64,000 bases of DNA from Granulicella mallensis MP5ACTX8 (GTDB lineage Bacteria > Acidobacteriota > Terriglobia > Terriglobales > Acidobacteriaceae): assembly GCF_000178955.2 (NCBI RefSeq), contig NC_016631.1, positions 310,001 to 374,000 of the forward strand, given 5' to 3'. The position numbers were made by a program, and so were the translations under genes. Each line of letters starts with the position of its first letter. Positions within the stretch are counted from its first letter, which is position 1. The notes below the pieces were generated by a model. The model saw only the letters and a list, made by a program, of their open reading frames with translations, did no database searches and was not told where the DNA came from. Positions 9,741 through 17,782 of the stretch are shown here, one piece after another.

Positions 9741-10117
9741 CGTTCGGCGCTCCGTACGACTGCCTCACAGGGAAGAAGCTTCTCCGTCTCCTGAAGCTCT
9801 TCTGCGTGATGCTGTCCCCAGTCATAGAGAAGCGCCAGCAGCGGCTTCAGACTCATCCCCAGGGGCGTCAGAACATAATCGACACGCTGCGGTTCTTCTA
9901 CAAAGTTTTGTCGAGAGACAAGGCCATGTTCTTCAAGCACCCTAAGTTGCTCGATAAGGACCTTCTGCGAGATACCGGCGATCTGATTTTCAAGCTCGCA
10001 GAGCCGCTTCGGACCATCCAGCAGGATATAAACAAGGACCGCCTTCCAGCGGCCGGAGATAACGCCCAGCGTTCGTTCGATCGGTAAACCCGGAAGTTCC
10101 TTGGTGATCTTCATCAT
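9737..10117 (-). CDS. HxlR-family winged-helix transcriptional regulator
   Basis: The protein is about 126 residues long and contains the HxlR core: the conserved GRWKAVLVYILLDGPKRL, then a recognition-helix region (ISQKVLIEQLRVLEEHGLVSR) and the wing YVLTPLG. No effector domain is present, which is usual for the family; members often sense electrophiles or redox changes through cysteines. It is divergent from an Old Yellow Enzyme gene across about 80 bp, the standard layout for local control of a reductase. ATG codons at 10117 and 10114 are both possible; the upstream TTG at 10126 is less likely. Confidence 0.9.
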   Translation of the reverse strand: MMKITKELPGLPIERTLGVISGRWKAVLVYILLDGPKRLCELENQIAGISQKVLIEQLRVLEEHGLVSRQNFVEEPQRVDYVLTPLGMSLKPLLALLYDWGQHHAEELQETEKLLPCEAVVRSAER

Positions 10118-10196
10118 GCTAACCAAATTGTGTGTAGATTGATCGACCTGTTGAATCTACTCTACCTCTTGTCGGTTGTTACGAGAGGAAGTACCT

Positions 10197-11369
10197 ATGC
10201 CCACCTTATTTGATGCACCTACCCTTGGAAGTAGTCTCACCCTGAACAATCGCATCGTGATGGCGCCGATGACCAGGACGCGGACGTCAGAGGGCGATGT
10301 GCCGAATGCACTGATGGCAAAGTACTACGGTCAACGCGCCAGCGCGGGGCTTATCGTAACCGAGGCTACCGATGTGTCCGCGCATAGTAAGGGATATGCC
10401 TGGACTCCCGGCATTTATACGGATGCGCAGGTTGAAGGCTGGAAGCTGGTGACGGACGAGGTCCATCACAATGGCGGCAGGATCTTCCTGCAGGTCTGGC
10501 ATGTCGGAAGAATGGCGCATACCTCCCTGATGCCCAATGGAGAGGCTCCGTGGGGAGTTACGGACGAAAAAGCGAGTGAGTCCGACGTCTTTGCCCACGA
10601 CTCCGACGGCAAGCTGACCTTCATGCGGGCAAGTCCTCCCCGGCAGATTCAGGTAGAGGAGATCCCAGGCCTGGTGAATGAATTCGCCCTGGCTTTTAAA
10701 AACGCGAAGCTCGCAGGTTTTGATGGCGTGGAGATTCATGCCGCTAATGGTTACCTATTCGATCAGTTTATGAATTCGGCCCTCAATACACGCACCGATG
10801 AGTATGGTGGCGCAACGCCTGAAACGCGTACTCGCCTGCTTCTCGAGGTGGTGGATGCCGCGATACGGGAGCTGGGGGCCGGCAAAGTCGGTGTCAGGGT
10901 ATCCCCTTTCGGGAGATACAACAGCATGCCGGCCGATCCGCATGTTGAAGAGACCTTGCTGTATCTATCCAGGGAGTTGAGCCGCCGCAAGGTTGCCTAT
11001 CTGCATATGCTTTACCAGTTGATGCCTTCGGGGAATATGGAGGACAGCGAGTTCAACGAGACCCATCTTCGCGATAGCTTCGTGCGGAAGGTTCGAGAAG
11101 CGTTCGATGGATCGCTGATCTGGTGCGGCGGATTTAATAGGGATAATGCGCAGGTGGCCCTGGATACCGGCTGGGTCGATCTGATTGCCTTCGGCAGGCC
11201 CTTCGTCGCGAATCCGGATCTCGCAGTTCGCTTCAGAAACGATTGGCCGCTGGCCGAGTCTGACCGGTCGGTCCTGTACACCCGAAACGGAGAGAAGGGC
11301 TATACGGATTTTTCGAACTTCACTCTTCTTGAGAAACCGGGCCTCGGCTGGGCAATAGAAAAATCATGA
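10197..11369 (+). CDS. Old Yellow Enzyme, NADH:flavin oxidoreductase (NemA-like)
   Basis: This is an FMN-dependent ene-reductase of the OYE family with a TIM barrel of about 390 residues. Visible family blocks are NRIVMAPMTRTR near the N-terminus, LQVWHVGRMAH (phosphate/FMN contact), EIHAANGYLFDQFMNS followed by RTDEYGG, and FGRPFVANPDL near the C-terminus. It reduces activated C=C bonds or nitro compounds with NAD(P)H. An ATG at 10197 with GAGAGGAAG just upstream is preferred over the in-frame TTG at 10176. It is divergent from HxlR and is followed at once by a hairpin terminator. Confidence 0.93.
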   Translation: MPTLFDAPTLGSSLTLNNRIVMAPMTRTRTSEGDVPNALMAKYYGQRASAGLIVTEATDVSAHSKGYAWTPGIYTDAQVEGWKLVTDEVHHNGGRIFLQVWHVGRMAHTSLMPNGEAPWGVTDEKASESDVFAHDSDGKLTFMRASPPRQIQVEEIPGLVNEFALAFKNAKLAGFDGVEIHAANGYLFDQFMNSALNTRTDEYGGATPETRTRLLLEVVDAAIRELGAGKVGVRVSPFGRYNSMPADPHVEETLLYLSRELSRRKVAYLHMLYQLMPSGNMEDSEFNETHLRDSFVRKVREAFDGSLIWCGGFNRDNAQVALDTGWVDLIAFGRPFVANPDLAVRFRNDWPLAESDRSVLYTRNGEKGYTDFSNFTLLEKPGLGWAIEKS

Positions 11370-11396
11370 ACCATCACAAGCATCTTGTGATGGTTC
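11368..11396 (+). terminator. Hairpin terminator overlapping the OYE stop codon
   Basis: A perfect 13-bp stem (GAACCATCACAAG and complement) with a 3-nt loop starts inside the TGA stop of the Old Yellow Enzyme gene. The gene is thus a single transcription unit. Confidence 0.75.
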
Positions 11397-11414
11397 TATC
11401 TGTCTCCGGTTGAA

Positions 11415-12023
11415 TCAAGGCGCGCGTTCTATCCGCCAAGGTGAAGGAGCTTCAAATGTTTGCCGAAGCCTGAGCGCTACCGTCATGTGAGCCAGAGCCA
11501 TACGTTCGTCTTGATTCAGGCCATAGGCTAAGGCAAGCTGATAATGTCCGTCGGCATTATCGGGATCTCTGTCGAGATTAGCGTTTAAAAGATCGATGGC
11601 TTCTATTAGCATTCCCTGAACTTCTTCTTTCGCAGCCAGTCCGGCCTTATGGAAGCCTATAAAGCGATCAAGCGTAAATTTGCCGAGATTGTAGAGTGCC
11701 GGTGGATAGGTCGAGTCAGCTTGATGACTACGCCGTAATGCGTCAAGTGCTTTATCCATCTCGCCCGCCGCCTCGTACTGTACTCCCAGATCATTCCAGA
11801 TCAGAGGGTTGTGCGGGCTTAGAGTTGCAAGCTTTTCCAGCAGCTCACAAGCTTCCAGATGCTTTCCCGCTTTGGACAAAGCCTCAACAGTCTCCCTCAT
11901 TGCCAGCCTGGCGCTGCGAGGAATCTTCTGGCAACAGGTCTTCCTATGCCTGCCGCTTTCGCACGGACAAAGAGGGTTCTTTTTGTAGGTCATGGAGTTA
12001 TTGAAATATCGGCTGAACGTCAA
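11415..12023 (-). CDS. SEC-C motif and TPR protein
   Basis: The N-terminus has a SEC-C zinc-binding motif (NPLCPCESGRHRKTCC, about residues 16-31), as found at the SecA tail. It is followed by about three tetratricopeptide repeats, for example NPLIWNDLGVQYEAAGEMDKALDAL and PPALYNLGKFTL. SEC-C motifs occur on many accessory proteins, where they bind zinc and contact proteins or ribosomes. The gene overlaps the FliB-type methylase gene by 4 bp, so it is translated with it. A role in presenting or choosing a methylation substrate is possible but is inference only. ATG at 12023 is the first start; an internal Met at residue 11 is also possible. Confidence 0.8.
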   Translation of the reverse strand: MTFSRYFNNSMTYKKNPLCPCESGRHRKTCCQKIPRSARLAMRETVEALSKAGKHLEACELLEKLATLSPHNPLIWNDLGVQYEAAGEMDKALDALRRSHQADSTYPPALYNLGKFTLDRFIGFHKAGLAAKEEVQGMLIEAIDLLNANLDRDPDNADGHYQLALAYGLNQDERMALAHMTVALRLRQTFEAPSPWRIERAP

Positions 12024-13315
12024 ACTTTTAGCATGATAGCCATGCCCCGCAGGTTATTCAGTTCAAGGCTTCTCATAGATTCATCGATGGATTGAAGGAC
12101 GTCAGGATAATGCTCCACCGCTCGGGTGAAGGACTGGATTGTTTGAACGACGTGCTCCTCGGCAAAGCCTTCTTTGTAATGGCCTGCAACGCCAATGAGT
12201 AGGGTGTTGACCCATGCAAACTGCGTCGCCATCTGAATGTATTCGCCGAACAAACTTCGAGGAATAAAACGGGGACTGCCCTCTCGGCCATAAGGGAAAA
12301 GGTTCTGGAACATGTAATTCACTAAATAATTTTCGAGAATAAAAGGGAACTTCTCAAAGAAGGGGCGATGATACTTTTCCTCTGCTTGCAGAAATCGTTC
12401 CATGTCATTCTGAGGGGTAGATCTGTCGGGAGAAGCGATACCTTCCACAAATGCCCAAAAGATATCCCGAAAGCGCTTCCCGGAGTTGTCTCTCACCAGT
12501 GCATCAGTCAGTCTGAAGACCACTTCTAACTTCAGTCGCGGCAGGCTCGGCAGGTTCACTAATTCGGGCTGAGAGATCTGATATCCAACGATCTGGCGAT
12601 ACTTGCGGAGGACCACAGAGAAAGCTTCTTTGTCTTCCGCAGTCGTGATGTTATCCAGGCTCTCGCATAGAGAACCTATCAACAATAATCGGTGCCATAG
12701 AGGACGTGAACGGTCCCGCGCCATATCGATCAGCAAGGTCCTGATCGTGAGAAAAAAGTTATGAGGTTTGTGGCAGGAATCCTTTCGGCTGCTGGCCAGA
12801 TGTAAGACGTTGTCGGTTCGAAAGTTACCAGAGAAGAGGTCTCCCTCTATTTGCATGAAGCGGGGAACCAGCAATATGTTCCTTGCCGCCTCAGGACAGG
12901 AAAGGCTCAACGAGCCTTCAAGCGTCCCTGCAACGTAACTGAAAGAACGAGGGTAGATCGAACAAGTCGCGGACAGAAACTGAGGCCCGTATTCCTTGTG
13001 GATATTGCAGAGGGAATCTGCTCCAAAGAAGGGGCAAAAGCCTGAGGACCCACGATATATACGCGCGTGAAGGGGATCGGGTTGATCGGGAACGCTAATA
13101 AGTACGAACTGCGACACAAGGGAGCCAAGCTTCTCCCGTGGAAATTGTTGGTACTTGTTATAGATGTTTTTATCGATCGGGATATCCCAGTCACCGCAAC
13201 AGGTATCCTCGCAATCTGTTCCGATACAACGGAACGCAGCGGCATAGGTTGGTGGTGCCATTACGGTATTCGGTTTAGTGATTGTTTTGTGGCTGTCCAT
13301 GACCCTGTGCGGCAT
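12020..13315 (-). CDS. FliB-family lysine-N-methylase
   Basis: The protein is about 430 residues long, matching FliB, the flagellin lysine-N-methylase of enterobacteria. It has the N-terminal cysteine signature CIGTDCEDTCCGDWDIPID and the second cluster FCPFFGADSLCNIHKEYGPQFLSATCSIYPR. These cysteines are the family's proposed metal or Fe-S site. FliB uses SAM to methylate surface lysines of flagellin. No flagellar gene lies in this window, and FliB homologues in non-flagellar contexts probably act on other proteins. Starts at 13315, 13297 or 13261 (MAPPTYAAAF) are possible because no clear ribosome binding site decides. It leads a two-gene operon with the SEC-C/TPR gene. Confidence 0.83.
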   Translation of the reverse strand: MPHRVMDSHKTITKPNTVMAPPTYAAAFRCIGTDCEDTCCGDWDIPIDKNIYNKYQQFPREKLGSLVSQFVLISVPDQPDPLHARIYRGSSGFCPFFGADSLCNIHKEYGPQFLSATCSIYPRSFSYVAGTLEGSLSLSCPEAARNILLVPRFMQIEGDLFSGNFRTDNVLHLASSRKDSCHKPHNFFLTIRTLLIDMARDRSRPLWHRLLLIGSLCESLDNITTAEDKEAFSVVLRKYRQIVGYQISQPELVNLPSLPRLKLEVVFRLTDALVRDNSGKRFRDIFWAFVEGIASPDRSTPQNDMERFLQAEEKYHRPFFEKFPFILENYLVNYMFQNLFPYGREGSPRFIPRSLFGEYIQMATQFAWVNTLLIGVAGHYKEGFAEEHVVQTIQSFTRAVEHYPDVLQSIDESMRSLELNNLRGMAIMLKV

Positions 13316-13479
13316 CTACAAGGACAGACGGGCGATCGACCTATCCGCTCGAATCTTTTTCAACTGGATTCAGCGATGCAATCGAATGACCCCTGCAGGG
13401 TTCCACTACTTGATAGCGTGCGGGTAAAGAGAAGCTCAGGTGTTCTCTGGCCATCTACCATGCGCCGAATCTGCAAGGT

Positions 13480-13935
13480 TTAATCCTGGAGCCGGATCTG
13501 GAAGCTATAGCCGTGTTTCTCGAAGCCGAGTGCTTCGTAGAAGCGGTGCGCCTCTTCGCGCTTCAGGTTGCTGGAGAGGGTTAACTTGTAGCAGCTGGCC
13601 TCCTGGCACTGCTTGCGGGCATGCTCCATCATGGCGCGCCCTATACCCTGGCCCTGATGCTGCGGGTCGACAGCCACATCTTCTACGACGGCAGACTTTC
13701 TCCCGCGCTTGGCGAGATTGTCCATGATGAGCAATTCGTAGGTGCCGACGGGAACCTCATGGAGAAACGCCACGAAGACGTGAAATGAAGGATATTGTTT
13801 GAGCCTGGAGAAATGCGCACGGGCCTCTTCGGCAGTGAAGTTCCCGCTATCGCCGATCCCGGCGGCAGCGTATAGACCGAGGATGGAGGACAAATCGCCC
13901 TCTGTCGCTTCGCGTATGGTGATGCCATCCATCAC
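13480..13935 (-). CDS. GNAT-family N-acetyltransferase
   Basis: This is a 151-residue single-domain GCN5-related acetyltransferase. Motif A is visible as VVEDVAVDPQHQGQGIGRAMMEHARKQ, which binds acetyl-CoA. Motif B follows as YKLTLSSNLKREEAHRFYEALGFEKHGYSF. It transfers acetyl from acetyl-CoA to an amine; the substrate cannot be told. Two adjacent Met codons open the frame (13935 or 13932). It is a lone gene between the FliB gene and a TetR gene. Confidence 0.92.
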   Translation of the reverse strand: MMDGITIREATEGDLSSILGLYAAAGIGDSGNFTAEEARAHFSRLKQYPSFHVFVAFLHEVPVGTYELLIMDNLAKRGRKSAVVEDVAVDPQHQGQGIGRAMMEHARKQCQEASCYKLTLSSNLKREEAHRFYEALGFEKHGYSFQIRLQD

Positions 13936-14026
13936 CCTAGCTTACCGCCATCGAGATGCCATAGCGTTAACGCCGGCTCTCTCCCCTGCATCTGCTGATG
14001 AAGGAGTTGCTATGCGGGTAAGTAGA

Positions 14027-14581
14027 TTAGAGACTGCGAAGGGCGGTCATGAAGTTATCGACCTTGCGGGTGGACGAGGCTTTGCCGGATTTCAGGTTGC
14101 GCTCGATGCACAACCCAGAAAAAAAGGACAAAACCATCTCTGCAATGGCAGAAGGAGCCATCCTTGGCTTTTCGGCTTCGATATTCAGGGCGAGAAGATG
14201 CTGCAGCAACGCTCGATTCCCAGTAATGGCGCCATACGCTTCATCCGGAAGAATGGCGAACTCCCGCATCGAGTTGATGGCAAAACATCCCTGCTGTTCC
14301 CCTTTGTGAAGGGGACCATTCTTGAGAAACGTTTCGATGTTCTTCCAGCCAAGAGGCTCTTTGGTGAGAAGTCCTCGCTTGTCCTGGCTCTCAAGATAGT
14401 GTCGAAGGCACGCCAAAAAGAGATCTTCTTTGTCCCGGAACTCGGTGTAAAGGCCTGATTTGTTCACCCCTGTGGCCCGTTCCAGGTCCTGGAGGCTCGT
14501 GTCCGCGAACCCATGCTTCCAGAAGACAGGCATTGCCTTCTCCAGCACTTCTTCCCGGCTAAAGTTCTTCGGACGCCCCAT
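14027..14581 (-). CDS. TetR-family repressor
   Basis: An N-terminal TetR HTH is clear (GRPKNFSREEVLEKAMPVFW, then TSLQDLERATGVNKSGLYTEF). A ligand-binding helical domain follows, giving 184 residues in all. The Met at 14581 starts the classic MGRPKxF opening and is preferred over the longer frame from 14647, which would run through an operator. It is divergent from an SDR-led operon. Two copies of a palindrome, GAACTAAAYRGTTC, lie in the gap and are its likely operators. It probably represses itself and the SDR operon until an electrophilic or small organic ligand binds. Confidence 0.9.
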   Translation of the reverse strand: MGRPKNFSREEVLEKAMPVFWKHGFADTSLQDLERATGVNKSGLYTEFRDKEDLFLACLRHYLESQDKRGLLTKEPLGWKNIETFLKNGPLHKGEQQGCFAINSMREFAILPDEAYGAITGNRALLQHLLALNIEAEKPRMAPSAIAEMVLSFFSGLCIERNLKSGKASSTRKVDNFMTALRSL

Positions 14582-14600
14582 CGATCTATTCTCCGATAAA

Positions 14601-14614
14601 GAACTAAATAGTTC
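14601..14614. promoter_or_regulatory. Probable TetR operator, copy 1
   Basis: The palindrome GAACTAAATAGTTC lies 19 bp upstream of the TetR start. A near-identical copy occurs 53 bp away on the SDR side, about five helical turns. Confidence 0.6.
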
Positions 14615-14653
14615 AATATCTCTGCATCCTTGCCGCGTCCCCGCCATCGTATA

Positions 14654-14667
14654 GAACTAAACGGTTC
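14654..14667. promoter_or_regulatory. Probable TetR operator, copy 2
   Basis: GAACTAAACGGTTC matches copy 1 at 12 of 14 positions and keeps the GAAC/GTTC arms. It lies in the shared promoter region, 85 bp before the SDR start. Confidence 0.6.
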
Positions 14668-14751
14668 AAAACCGTCTGGCGGACCCGAATCAGGTTGCAG
14701 TCAGTTGAAGCAGTGGAGTGGTGGATTGTCACCGGAAGGTAAAGGAGATCT

Positions 14752-15492
14752 ATGTCTAAGTTGGCAAACAAAGTAGCACTCGTTACGGGCGGCTCTCGGG
14801 GTATTGGGGCAGCGATTGCAAAGCGTCTGGCTGCGGATGGAGCCAGCGTGGCCATCACCTACGCGAAGGACGCCAGCGCGGCTTCCGCCGTGGTCAAAGC
14901 GATTGAAGTCAGCGGCGGAAAGGCCATTGCGATTCAGGCCGACGCGGCCGACGCCGGCGCCGCCAAAGACGCGGTCGAAAAGACCGTCGCAACCTTCGGC
15001 CGGCTTGATGTCCTTGTGAACAATGCCGGTACGGCCATTCCGAAACCGTTCGAAGAGGCGACGCTGGAGGAGATGGATCGGGTCCTCGACATCAACATCC
15101 GCGGTGTATTCGCCACCACGCAGACTGCACTGAAGCACATGACGGATGGCAGCCGCATCATTATGATCGGTTCGGCGGTGGGAGAGCGTGCTGTTGCGCC
15201 CGGGCTTGTGCCCTACGCGGCCACAAAGGGAGCCGTCAAGATGTTCACTCAGGCGCTGTCCAGAGAGGTCGGGAGCCGGGGCATTACGGTCAACAACGTT
15301 CAGCCTGGCCCGATCGATACGGACTTGAATCCCGCCTCGGGTGATTGGGCGGTCCCGCAGAAAGCTGCCACAGCGCTGAACCGCTATGGGCACGTTGAGG
15401 AGATCGCAGCAATGGTGGCATTCATCGCTGGTCCCGAATCCTCGTACATCACGGGGGCTAATCTGACAGTAGATGGCGGAATGAACGCCTGA
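14752..15492 (+). CDS. Short-chain dehydrogenase/reductase (FabG-like)
   Basis: This is a 246-residue classical SDR. The cofactor motif TGGSRGIGAAIAKRL lies at residues 12-26, NNAG at about 90-93, and the catalytic Ser in MIGSAV with YAATK supplying Tyr and Lys. The C-terminus ends in LTVDGGMNA. The enzyme reduces or oxidises a carbonyl/alcohol with NAD(P)(H); its substrate is unknown. AAAGGAGAT precedes the ATG. It heads an operon of two SDRs, DUF427, a SnoaL-like protein and a broken NmrA gene, under the divergent TetR. Confidence 0.92.
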   Translation: MSKLANKVALVTGGSRGIGAAIAKRLAADGASVAITYAKDASAASAVVKAIEVSGGKAIAIQADAADAGAAKDAVEKTVATFGRLDVLVNNAGTAIPKPFEEATLEEMDRVLDINIRGVFATTQTALKHMTDGSRIIMIGSAVGERAVAPGLVPYAATKGAVKMFTQALSREVGSRGITVNNVQPGPIDTDLNPASGDWAVPQKAATALNRYGHVEEIAAMVAFIAGPESSYITGANLTVDGGMNA

Positions 15493-15563
15493 AAACCGTA
15501 CCGGCCCATTCGTGGGTCTAAGGAATGACCTATCCGTTAGGTGAAAGGGCAAGAGAGAGGACA

Positions 15564-16331
15564 ATGATCACACTTGAAGACAAAACGGCGCTCGTGACGG
15601 GCGCATCGAGAGGTATTGGCCGCGCGACGGCAATAGCGCTTGCTGCGGCCGGGGCGCACGTTCTGGTTCACTATGGCCGCTCAAAACAGGAAGCCGAGTC
15701 TCTCGTAGCCGAGATCCAAAGGAAAGGCGGGCACGCAGATGCGATTTCAGCGGACCTGGCAACTGCGGAGGGCGCTGCGTTGCTCGCCAAACAGGTGCGG
15801 GCTCTTGTTGGCGATCGGTTGGACGTGCTGGTACTCAATGCCGGGATCAGCAAGTTGGCTCGCATCGCGGATTACACGGTAGAGGACTTTGACAACCTCT
15901 TTGCGACAAACGTCCGAGGGCCGTTCTTCCTCGTGCAGCAGCTCCTGCCCGTTCTCGGTGAAGGTTCAAGCATTGTTGCGATCTCCTCTGCTGTAGCCCG
16001 TACGGTCGTAGGCAAGCCCGGTTTGGAAAACCCTTCCGTGCTTGCCTATGCTTCTACCAAGGGGGCACTTGAAACGCTGGTCAGGAACTGGGCCGCCATT
16101 CTCGGGCCAGGTGGCATTCGCGTAAATGCTGTCGCTCCTGGAGTCATCGACACGGACATGTCGAACTTCACGAAGACAGAAGCAGGCCGCGAGGTCGCTC
16201 TGGGAATGCAGGCGCTGAAGCGAATCGGCAAGCCCGAGGATATTGCCGACGTTGTCGCTTTTCTGGCGTCCGATGCCGCTCGCTGGATTACAGGTGCCAG
16301 CATTCCTGTCGATGGTGGTTCGAAACTTTGA
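15564..16331 (+). CDS. Short-chain dehydrogenase/reductase, second in the TetR-linked operon
   Basis: This is a 255-residue classical SDR with TGASRGIGRATAIAL, NAG in VLNAGIS, catalytic Ser in AISSAVA and YASTK. The end reads ITGASIPVDGGSKL. It is distinct from the first SDR of the operon, so this is not a fresh duplication. The ATG at 15564 follows AGAGAGAGGA and is preferred over the longer frame from 15525. The substrate is unknown; the context suggests a carbonyl detoxification or secondary redox pathway. Confidence 0.92.
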   Translation: MITLEDKTALVTGASRGIGRATAIALAAAGAHVLVHYGRSKQEAESLVAEIQRKGGHADAISADLATAEGAALLAKQVRALVGDRLDVLVLNAGISKLARIADYTVEDFDNLFATNVRGPFFLVQQLLPVLGEGSSIVAISSAVARTVVGKPGLENPSVLAYASTKGALETLVRNWAAILGPGGIRVNAVAPGVIDTDMSNFTKTEAGREVALGMQALKRIGKPEDIADVVAFLASDAARWITGASIPVDGGSKL

Positions 16332-16351
16332 TTGATAACGTGAGGAGCGCA

Positions 16352-16744
16352 ATGGATAACACTTCGAGCAAAGGCAAAGAGATCAAGATCCCTGGCCCTG
16401 ATCATCCCATCACAGTTTCTCCGGCTGAAGGCACGATCCGCGTAATGGTCGCTGGAAAGGTCGTCGCTGAATCGAAGCGAGCACTTCGGCTGGAAGAGAA
16501 GGGATACCCACCGGTCTACTACTTGCCGCGCAGCGATGCGAACATGTCGCTGCTCATTCGGACCACGCATTACACCTATTGTCCCTACAAGGGAGATTGC
16601 ACGTACTACAGCATTCCTCTGGGTGGGGCGAAATCGGAATATGCCGTCTGGACGTACGAAAAGCCTTATGAGGCAGTCGCCGAAATTAAGGAGCACCTGG
16701 CGTTTTATCCCACCCGGGTCGATGCCATTGAAGTGATTTCTTAA
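16352..16744 (+). CDS. DUF427 domain protein
   Basis: This 130-residue protein is of the DUF427 family, with GKVVAESKRALRLEEKGYPPVYYLPRSD and the conserved THYTYCPYKGDCTYYSI block. The family forms a small beta-barrel and often lies next to oxidoreductases; its reaction is not established. The ATG at 16352 has GAGGAGC upstream, better than the start at 16328 that would overlap the SDR stop. It lies in the TetR-linked operon. Confidence 0.88.
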   Translation: MDNTSSKGKEIKIPGPDHPITVSPAEGTIRVMVAGKVVAESKRALRLEEKGYPPVYYLPRSDANMSLLIRTTHYTYCPYKGDCTYYSIPLGGAKSEYAVWTYEKPYEAVAEIKEHLAFYPTRVDAIEVIS

Positions 16745-16920
16745 GCACGTTTAGTCGCTCGACCTGGTTCAAAGGTTTGCCGAGAACGCTCCTCTTGCTG
16801 AGGTCGATTGGAAACCGTGTCTGCCTCGGGGCCGCACGGCTATTCCGATGACCCAACCTGCCAATCATCGTAAGAAAACCCAATAGGGAAAACCCAGGAG
16901 CGAAAACCAAGGAGCTGAAT

Positions 16921-17322
16921 ATGCCAAAGACAACGCCCGAACAGAACAAAGCGATCGTTCTCGAAGCCTTCGATACTCTCTTCAACAAACGCGACTACGC
17001 GGCAGCAGAACGCTTCTGGTCGCCGAAGTACATCCAGCACAGCGCACACATTGCGCCGGGCCGCGAAGGACTGTTCGCCCTGGTCCGTTCGTCGCCCGAT
17101 ACGTTGCACTACGAAAACCAGCTCATCGTCGCAGAAGGGGACTACGTCATCGCGCATGGCCGTTTCTCAGGAATCGGAAGACCCGCGTCCTGGATTGCCG
17201 CCGACGTTGTCCGATTCGAAGACGGTGTCCTTCAGGAGCATTGGGACGTCTTGCAGGACGAGGCGACTAAGGCCGAATCCGTCAGCGGTCTCCCCATGTT
17301 TGGCGACACATTCCCCAAGTGA
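16921..17322 (+). CDS. SnoaL-like / NTF2-fold protein
   Basis: This 133-residue protein has the SnoaL/NTF2 cone-fold pattern: AIVLEAFDTLFNKRDYAAAERFWSPKYIQHSAHI, then GREGLFALV, and a closing strand set GRPASWIAADVVRFEDGVLQEHWDVLQDE. Members are polyketide cyclases, isomerases or unknown small-molecule binding proteins, often with an Asp/His pair in the pocket (QHSAHI here). AAGGAGCTGA precedes the ATG. A gap of about 175 bp separates it from DUF427, so it could have its own promoter. Confidence 0.85.
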   Translation: MPKTTPEQNKAIVLEAFDTLFNKRDYAAAERFWSPKYIQHSAHIAPGREGLFALVRSSPDTLHYENQLIVAEGDYVIAHGRFSGIGRPASWIAADVVRFEDGVLQEHWDVLQDEATKAESVSGLPMFGDTFPK

Positions 17323-17385
17323 CGGTCATCGCGATTGTCTTGAAGGCGTTCGAGACCCTTTTCCCAAAGCAAGGAGATACGAGCT

Positions 17386-17760
17386 ATGACTTCACCCGTT
17401 ATTTCGAATGACCTGCATGTGATCTCGGGGGCGAGCGGCAACGCCGGCTCGATCATCGCCAATGATCTGTTACTGAAAGGTAAGAAGGTGCGCGTCGTAG
17501 GGCGGGATGCGGGCATTGGCAAACTCGACCTTCAGGACAAGCAGTTTCCCTATGACCAGGTGGAGCAGATATTGAGGCAAATGGGTATTCCGCCGAAGGG
17601 AGCCGCCTTATACCTCGAGATGTACAAAGCCATCAACACAGGAGTTCTCATTCCATTAGAGCCGCGTTCGCCGGAGAACATTCAGCGAGCTTTGATCTTG
17701 ATCTCGATCTTCCAGCATAGGCTGACTAGCACAACGCTTCATAGATTTGCATTCTGTTAG
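17386..17760 (+). pseudogene. NmrA-type NAD(P)-binding gene with large internal deletion
   Basis: The first 42 residues are the start of an NmrA/NAD(P)-binding protein (LHVISGASGNAGSIIANDLL, then VRVVGRDA). The sequence then jumps to the family's C-terminal part (YDQVEQILRQMGIP and LYLEMYKAINTGVL). In intact relatives roughly 180 residues lie between these. After EPRSPENIQ the frame runs into sequence unlike the family (HRLTSTTLHRFAFC), so the end is also altered. AAGGAGAT before the ATG survives. The enzyme cannot work because most of the Rossmann fold and substrate pocket is gone. Confidence 0.85.
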
Positions 17761-17782
17761 GACATGGCTCGATCTACCGCGC

